Source: Actinomycetes bacterium (GTDB lineage Bacteria; Actinomycetota; Actinomycetes; Propionibacteriales; Nocardioidaceae). From it: DNA of 24,081 nt. The notes beneath the pieces are model-generated. The model ran no database searches, was not told the origin of the DNA, and saw only the letters and a program-made list of their open reading frames with translations. A program made the translations under genes and the position numbers. Positions 20,105 through 24,081 of the stretch are shown piece after piece. The stretch is taken from positions 1 to 24,081 of the forward strand of contig JAEWOG010000008.1 in the NCBI GenBank assembly GCA_023460975.1, read 5' to 3'. The stretch's first letter is position 1. Each line of letters begins with the position of its first letter.

Positions 20105-22150
20105 ATGACTGCACGCATGCTCGAGAGCTACGCCGCGGGGACGTGGTTCCACTCCGACGCTGAGGGAACCCCGCTGGCAGACGCGGCCACCGGCGAGGAG
20201 GTCGCGCGGATCTCCAGCGCCGGGCTCGACCTGACGGCGATGGTGGCCCACGCCCGCCAGGTCGGCGGCCCCGCGGTGCGGGCGCTGACCTTCCACGAGC
20301 GCGCCCTGCTGCTCAAGGAGGTGGCCACGCTCCTGCAGGGGCTCAAGGAGGAGTTCTACGACCTCTCCTTGCGCACGGGCGCCACGCGCCGGGACTCGAT
20401 GATCGACATCGACGGCGGCTTCGGCACCGTGTTCTCGTACGCCTCCCGCGGCCGCCGCGAACTCCCCAATGACACCCTCGTGTGCGACGGTGACCTCGAG
20501 CCGTTGGGAGCGCGGGGCACGTTCGTCGGCCAGCACGTCTACACCTCCCGCCCCGGGGTGGCCGTGCAGATCAACGCCTTCAACTTCCCCGTGTGGGGAA
20601 TGCTGGAGAAGCTCGCCCCCGCCTTCCTCGCGGGGCTGCCGACGATCGTCAAGCCGGCCTCGCAGACGGCGTACCTGACCGAGCTCGTCGTGCGCCGCAT
20701 CATCGAGTCCGGCATCCTCCCCGAGGGCTCCCTGTCCCTGCTGTGCGGTTCAGCAGGCGACCTGCTCGACCACCTCACGGTGCAGGACTCGGTGGCGTTC
20801 ACGGGCTCGGCCCACACGGCGGGAGTGCTGCGCCAGCACCCGTCGGTGCTGCACGGAGGAGTGACCCTGCAGGTGGAGGCGGACTCGCTGAACTGCTCCG
20901 TGCTCGGCCCGGACGTACGCCCCGACTCCCCGGAGTGGGACCTCTACCTCAAGGGCGTCGTCACCGAGATGACGGCCAAGGCGGGCCAGAAGTGCACCGC
21001 CATCCGACGCATCCTCGTGCCGTCGGAGGTGGCCGACGAGATCACGTCCGCTCTGGTCGACAAGCTCGCCGCGATCACCGTCGGAGACCCCGCCGACGAG
21101 GCCGTACGCATGGGCGCCCTGGCCTCCCTCGCCCAACGCGAGGAGGTGCGCAAGGCGGTGGAGTCGCTGCGCGCCTCGGCCGACGTGGTGTTCGGCGACC
21201 CGCAGCACCCGTCGGTGGTCTCGGGCGACGCCGAGCGCGGCGCCTTCCTGTCCCCCGTACTGCTCCGCGCCGGGGCGGGCGCGCAGGAGCCGCACGACGT
21301 CGAGCCGTTCGGGCCGGTGGCCACGGTGATCTCGTACGACTCCCTCGACGAGGCCATCGCACTGGCCGCGCGCGGGCGTGGCTCGCTGGCAGGCTCGGTC
21401 GTCACCCACGACCCCGAGGTGGCCCGCAGTCTGGTTCTCGGCCTCGCGCCCTGGCACGGCCGGATCCTGGTCCTCGACCGCGAAGACGCCCGCGAGTCCA
21501 CCGGGCACGGCTCTCCCCTGCCCGTGCTCGTGCACGGCGGCCCGGGCCGCGCCGGCGGCGGCGAGGAACTCGGCGGGGTCCGCGGCGTCCTCCACCACAT
21601 GCAACGCACCGCACTCCAGGGCTCGCCCGACATGCTCACTGCGATCACCGGGCGGTGGACGCGCGGCTCTGCCCGCACGGCCACACCCGAGCACCCGTTC
21701 CGCCGTTCGCTCGCGACGCTGCAGATCGGTGACACCATCACGTCGGAGCCGCGTACGGTCTCGCGCGCGGACATCGACCACTTCGCCGAGTTCACCGGCG
21801 ACACGTTCTATGCGCACACCGACCCCGAGGCGGCGGCCCAGAACGAGCTGTTCGGCGGAATCGTGGCCCACGGCTACCTCGTCGTCTCGCTCGCGGCGGG
21901 CCTCTTCGTCGACCCCGACCCGGGGCCGGTGCTGGCGAACTTCGGCGTGGACCGACTCCGCTTCCTCACCCCCGTCAAGGCCGACGACACGATCCAGGTG
22001 CAGCTCACGGTCAAGCAGATCACCCCGCGCAGTTCCGCCGACTACGGCGAGGTCCGCTGGGACGCCACGGTGACGAACCAGGACGGCGACCCCGTCGCCA
22101 CGTACGACGTCCTCACCCTCGTCGCAAAGACCTGGCCGCGGGAGGGCTGA
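20105..22150 (+). CDS. paaZ: PaaZ, bifunctional oxepin-CoA hydrolase / 3-oxo-5,6-dehydrosuberyl-CoA semialdehyde dehydrogenase
   Basis: PaaZ opens the oxepin-CoA ring and oxidises the resulting aldehyde with NADP+, the ring-cleavage step of phenylacetate degradation. The 681-residue product has exactly the length of E. coli PaaZ. Residues about 1-520 form an aldehyde dehydrogenase with the general base E258 (VEADSLN) and the nucleophile C297 (GQKCTAIRR). Residues about 535-681 form an R-specific hydratase (MaoC) hot-dog domain with D566 and H571 in FTGDTFYAHTD and GGIVAHGYLVVSL. Both active sites look intact. AGGT lies about 8 nt before the ATG. It is divergent from paaA with a shared operator; a possible terminator follows at 22228. 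Confidence 0.96.
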   Translation: MTARMLESYAAGTWFHSDAEGTPLADAATGEEVARISSAGLDLTAMVAHARQVGGPAVRALTFHERALLLKEVATLLQGLKEEFYDLSLRTGATRRDSMIDIDGGFGTVFSYASRGRRELPNDTLVCDGDLEPLGARGTFVGQHVYTSRPGVAVQINAFNFPVWGMLEKLAPAFLAGLPTIVKPASQTAYLTELVVRRIIESGILPEGSLSLLCGSAGDLLDHLTVQDSVAFTGSAHTAGVLRQHPSVLHGGVTLQVEADSLNCSVLGPDVRPDSPEWDLYLKGVVTEMTAKAGQKCTAIRRILVPSEVADEITSALVDKLAAITVGDPADEAVRMGALASLAQREEVRKAVESLRASADVVFGDPQHPSVVSGDAERGAFLSPVLLRAGAGAQEPHDVEPFGPVATVISYDSLDEAIALAARGRGSLAGSVVTHDPEVARSLVLGLAPWHGRILVLDREDARESTGHGSPLPVLVHGGPGRAGGGEELGGVRGVLHHMQRTALQGSPDMLTAITGRWTRGSARTATPEHPFRRSLATLQIGDTITSEPRTVSRADIDHFAEFTGDTFYAHTDPEAAAQNELFGGIVAHGYLVVSLAAGLFVDPDPGPVLANFGVDRLRFLTPVKADDTIQVQLTVKQITPRSSADYGEVRWDATVTNQDGDPVATYDVLTLVAKTWPREG

Positions 22151-22227
22151 CGCCCCCCCTCACGTACGCCCGGTTGTGCTCCCCGGGGTGCGGGCTCGCG
22201 GGCTCCCGGGCTCCCCTCGCGGAGGAC

Positions 22228-22243
22228 CCCCGCTCAGGCGGGG
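22228..22243 (+). terminator. Possible terminator hairpin after paaZ
   Basis: CCCCGC-TCAG-GCGGGG is a perfect 6-bp GC stem with a tetraloop, 77 nt after the paaZ stop. No T-run follows. The rest of the 288-nt gap (22151-22438) holds GC-rich runs such as GGGCTCGCGGGCTCCCGGGC and a weak CGTTG...CAACG repeat at 22262-22280; I see no gene or clear promoter there. Confidence 0.4.
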
Positions 22244-22438
22244 AAACTGCCACCTAGCGGCCGTTGCAAAGGCCACAACGTGCAGGAATCCCCCACCCAG
22301 TCGCGTACGAGCCAACCCCGAGAGCCCGGCTGGCGGCTGGCGAGAATTCGGCGATCGCCCGCCGCCGACGCCGGATCAATGGTCTGCTTTACCCCGGCCT
22401 CACGTCGTCGACGGCCATCGCACACACCGGGGGAACAC

Positions 22439-23272
22439 ATGACACTTTGGCGACTCGCCACTACGGCAGCCGCGCTCACTCTCGCAACGACTCTCACCGG
22501 CTGCGCCCAGGATGGGCCGGAGATGATGACGATCGAGGAGGCACACGCCGCAAACGAGGCTGACGTCGCGGGAACCGGCCCCGCGGACACGGCAGACGGC
22601 ACGGACGACGCCGAGGGCGGCGCGACGTCACTGTCACCCGAGGAGCAGGCCCGCTACGACTACTTCACGACGATGGTCGAGGAGCTGTACGCGGACAAGT
22701 CCTGGCGGGCGGAGATCGGACTGGACGGGTCCGAAAGGTCGGAGACGTCGATGGGTGGCGGAACAGCCAACGTCGAGGACTACATCGAGCTGCCGGAGTC
22801 GAAGTTCGACGACGTCAGAGCCATGATCACCTACACCCACTCGGGCAACGACTACGAGCACTCGGTCACCTACGAGGACGGCGACGGCTTCGCCTTCACC
22901 TACGACGGGGTCGAGCAGGCGTACGAGATCCTGCGCGAAGTCAAGGAGTCCGAGGTCAACGCGACCCTCGTGGCCGACGCACACGCGATCCATGCGGCCC
23001 TGACGGAGTACTCGAACACCTACGACATTCTGGGGAGCGTCGACGAAGAGGCCGGCAAGGTCGTCATCTCCGTCAACCCCTTCTTCCTCGACGAGGGGCA
23101 GGAGGAGCCTCCGAGCGTCGAGGTCGATGCGACGCGCGCTTGGACGGGCCCCGCCGGCACCAGCCGGATGAATGGCGCCGTCTCGGGCTCGTGGCAGGAC
23201 CCCGACTCGGGCGACACCGTCACGCACGACGGCACTGCCTGGGCGTACGTGAAGTCATTCCCCATCACCTGA
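22439..23272 (+). CDS. Orphan lipoprotein of unknown function
   Basis: I do not recognise this 277-residue protein. A lipoprotein signal is clear: a short basic start, a hydrophobic stretch and the lipobox LTGC with C22, so it should sit on the outer face of the membrane. An acidic, Asp/Ala/Thr-rich linker (about 35-65) follows, then a folded part rich in Tyr, Asp and Glu (ARYDYFTTMVEELYADKSW, then MITYTHSGNDYEHSVTYEDG) that could be a beta-rich domain like those of small actinobacterial cell-surface lipoproteins. The ATG is chosen for the signal peptide and GGGGGA 5 nt upstream; the longer frame from 22280 is not needed. A repeat-derived hairpin starts 6 nt after the stop. Confidence 0.75.
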   Translation: MTLWRLATTAAALTLATTLTGCAQDGPEMMTIEEAHAANEADVAGTGPADTADGTDDAEGGATSLSPEEQARYDYFTTMVEELYADKSWRAEIGLDGSERSETSMGGGTANVEDYIELPESKFDDVRAMITYTHSGNDYEHSVTYEDGDGFAFTYDGVEQAYEILREVKESEVNATLVADAHAIHAALTEYSNTYDILGSVDEEAGKVVISVNPFFLDEGQEEPPSVEVDATRAWTGPAGTSRMNGAVSGSWQDPDSGDTVTHDGTAWAYVKSFPIT

Positions 23273-23277
23273 GTGGT

Positions 23278-23323
23278 CGTGGTTGAGCCTGTCGGGGCGT
23301 GGATTTCGAAAGGCTCAACCACG
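23278..23323. repeat. Intergenic repeat in inverted form; likely terminator of the lipoprotein gene
   Basis: CGTGGTTGAGCC (23278-23289) and GGCTCAACCACG (23312-23323) pair perfectly over 12 bp. The arms are two facing halves of the same GTTTCGAC/GCTCAACCA repeat family. Located right after the stop codon, the hairpin may end transcription. No T-run follows. Confidence 0.65.
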
Positions 23324-23361
23324 AGGCGCCGCCCCGTACGCACCCAGCTCCCACACGCACA

Positions 23362-23405
23362 ACGTCATGGCCGCCGGCGGCCCCAACGACCACCAGCCAT
23401 GACGT
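23362..23405. repeat. Nested palindrome with ACGTCATG arms
   Basis: Arms ACGTCATGGC (23362-23371) and GCCATGACGT (23396-23405) are perfect complements. Inside and overlapping the left arm is a second perfect palindrome, GGCCGCCGGCGGCC (23369-23382). The ACGTCATG arm is shared with the palindromes at 299 and 1401. It lies upstream of the PH-domain gene promoter. Confidence 0.55.
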
Positions 23406-23450
23406 CCCACCAGGGAGGGCGCCCTTTCCAACCTGTCAGTTCCCGGCACC

Positions 23451-23456
23451 TACCCT
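23451..23456 (+). promoter_or_regulatory. -10 element of the PH-domain gene, leaderless arrangement
   Basis: TACCCT ends 7 nt before the ATG at 23464 and no ribosome-binding site lies between, as for fumC and matB. Confidence 0.45.
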
Positions 23457-23463
23457 GTGGCGC

Positions 23464-23970
23464 ATGACGGAGACGAGCCTTGGGGTCAGACTGGGCCGGG
23501 CCACGGTAGGTGGCCCGCTCATGGCCGCGACCGGACTCGTCCTCGGCCTTCCAGCCTTGGCGGCCGTCGGCACCGCGGCCACCCGGGGCGAGGCCTCGTG
23601 GTGGTGGATGCCTCCGCTGGCCGTGGTCGTCCTGGTCCTGGTGGGCGTGCCCTTGCTGATGCGACGCCTGACCTGGTGGCTCAGCGACACCACGCTCACC
23701 CTGACCGCGGGGCGGCGTGTGCTGCGCCGGGTCGAGTTCGCCACCATCGAGCGGGTCCAGATGGTGCGTACCCACCCCTGGGTGGACCTCGCGCTGTGGG
23801 CTCCCATCGACGGGAGCGCCGCCGTCAAAGCGTCGATCTCCGCCTTCCAGGTCAAGGACCTGGACGTGGTGGTACGTCGGGTGCAGGCCGAACTGGCCCA
23901 GCGTCCCGACCTGCTCCGCGAGAGCGATCGAGACGACTGGGCGTTCTGTCTGGGAGTCCTGGGACTCTGA
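23464..23970 (+). CDS. Small membrane protein with bacterial PH-like domain
   Basis: The 168-residue protein has two hydrophobic segments (about 16-36 and 48-66) followed by a PH-like beta domain (WWLSDTTLTLTAGRRVLRRV, then FATIERVQMVRTHPWVDLALW and a final helix DVVVRRVQAEL). This layout is that of small bacterial PH/YdbS-type membrane proteins whose function is mostly unknown. The ATG was chosen over the longer frame from 23299, which starts in the repeat hairpin, because of the -10 element 7 nt upstream. The gene stands alone between repeat copies. The family call rests on overall pattern, not on catalytic residues. Confidence 0.62.
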   Translation: MTETSLGVRLGRATVGGPLMAATGLVLGLPALAAVGTAATRGEASWWWMPPLAVVVLVLVGVPLLMRRLTWWLSDTTLTLTAGRRVLRRVEFATIERVQMVRTHPWVDLALWAPIDGSAAVKASISAFQVKDLDVVVRRVQAELAQRPDLLRESDRDDWAFCLGVLGL

Positions 23971-23980
23971 TCCACTGAGG

Positions 23981-24081
23981 CGGGTTTCGACAGGCTCAAC
24001 CAGCGGCGGGGGCGGGTCTCGACAAGCTCAACCAGCGGCGGGGGCGGGTCTCGACAAGCTCAACCAGCGGCGGGGGCGGGT
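23981..24081. repeat. Tandem 32-bp array of the intergenic repeat, cut by the window end
   Basis: Units begin at 23981, 24013, 24045 and 24077 (exact 32-bp period). Each reads CGGGT, then yTCGACArGCTCAACCAGCG, then GCGGGGG. Units two and three are identical and unit one differs by two bases. The fourth is cut off after 5 bases, so the true copy number is unknown. There are no unique spacers. Confidence 0.9.

Noticed and set aside
23981..24081. Regularly spaced repeats that could look like a CRISPR array
   Set aside because: The whole 32-bp period is conserved, with no unique spacers, and the same repeat is scattered elsewhere as single copies; no cas gene is present.

Overview
The window is a dense, GC-rich (roughly 70% by eye) chromosomal segment of an actinobacterium. 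The likely group is Propionibacteriales (Nocardioidaceae or Propionibacteriaceae). This rests on the gene families (a Streptomyces-type MatB, Tat-dependent EfeUOB, an actinobacterial ArsM/Acr3/ArsC set, PaaABCDE with a TetR regulator), frequent GTG starts, apparently leaderless promoters, and a scattered intergenic repeat with core TCGACAAGCTCAACCAGCG. The taxon is an inference. I see no tRNA, rRNA, CRISPR, prophage or insertion sequence.

Layout. 1-2908: the 3' end of a class I (Fe-S) fumarase, then a minus-strand orphan winged-helix/nuclease-fold gene bracketed by two 69-bp direct repeats that each contain a palindrome, then class II fumarase fumC. 2934-4892: a MatB-like malonyl-CoA synthetase and a universal stress protein with a CRP/GlxR-type site upstream. 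4889-8077: a divergent tetR/mmpL pair with a 27-bp operator-like palindrome over the mmpL promoter. 8094-11019: an arsenic island, arsR divergent from arsM-acr3-arsC, with a duplicated operator. The intergenic repeat borders arsC on both sides and supplies the stop codon of acr3. 11208-12047: a double-hot-dog thioesterase-like protein. 12029-15367: the minus-strand iron-uptake operon efeU-efeO-efeB. 15491-16177: a TetR regulator (PaaR-like by context). 16129-20105: the minus-strand phenylacetyl-CoA epoxidase operon paaABCDE, divergent from paaZ (20105-22150) with a palindromic operator between them. 22439-24081: an orphan lipoprotein, a small membrane PH-domain protein and a tandem array of the intergenic repeat running off the window.

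How the genes work together. FumA/FumC and MatB are central metabolism. The ars genes give arsenate reduction, arsenite efflux and arsenite methylation under one As(III) sensor. EfeU/O/B import iron through a lipoprotein, a heme peroxidase and a permease. PaaABCDE epoxidises phenylacetyl-CoA, and PaaZ opens and oxidises the ring product; paaK and the beta-oxidation genes are not in the window. No wholly unknown multi-gene system stands out. The most unusual signals are small: palindromic and GTTTCGAC-type repeats bracketing accessory genes, a strong excess of the hexamer CGTACG in every reading frame, a recurrent leaderless promoter architecture, and an array of five GCACAC hexamers before the thioesterase gene.
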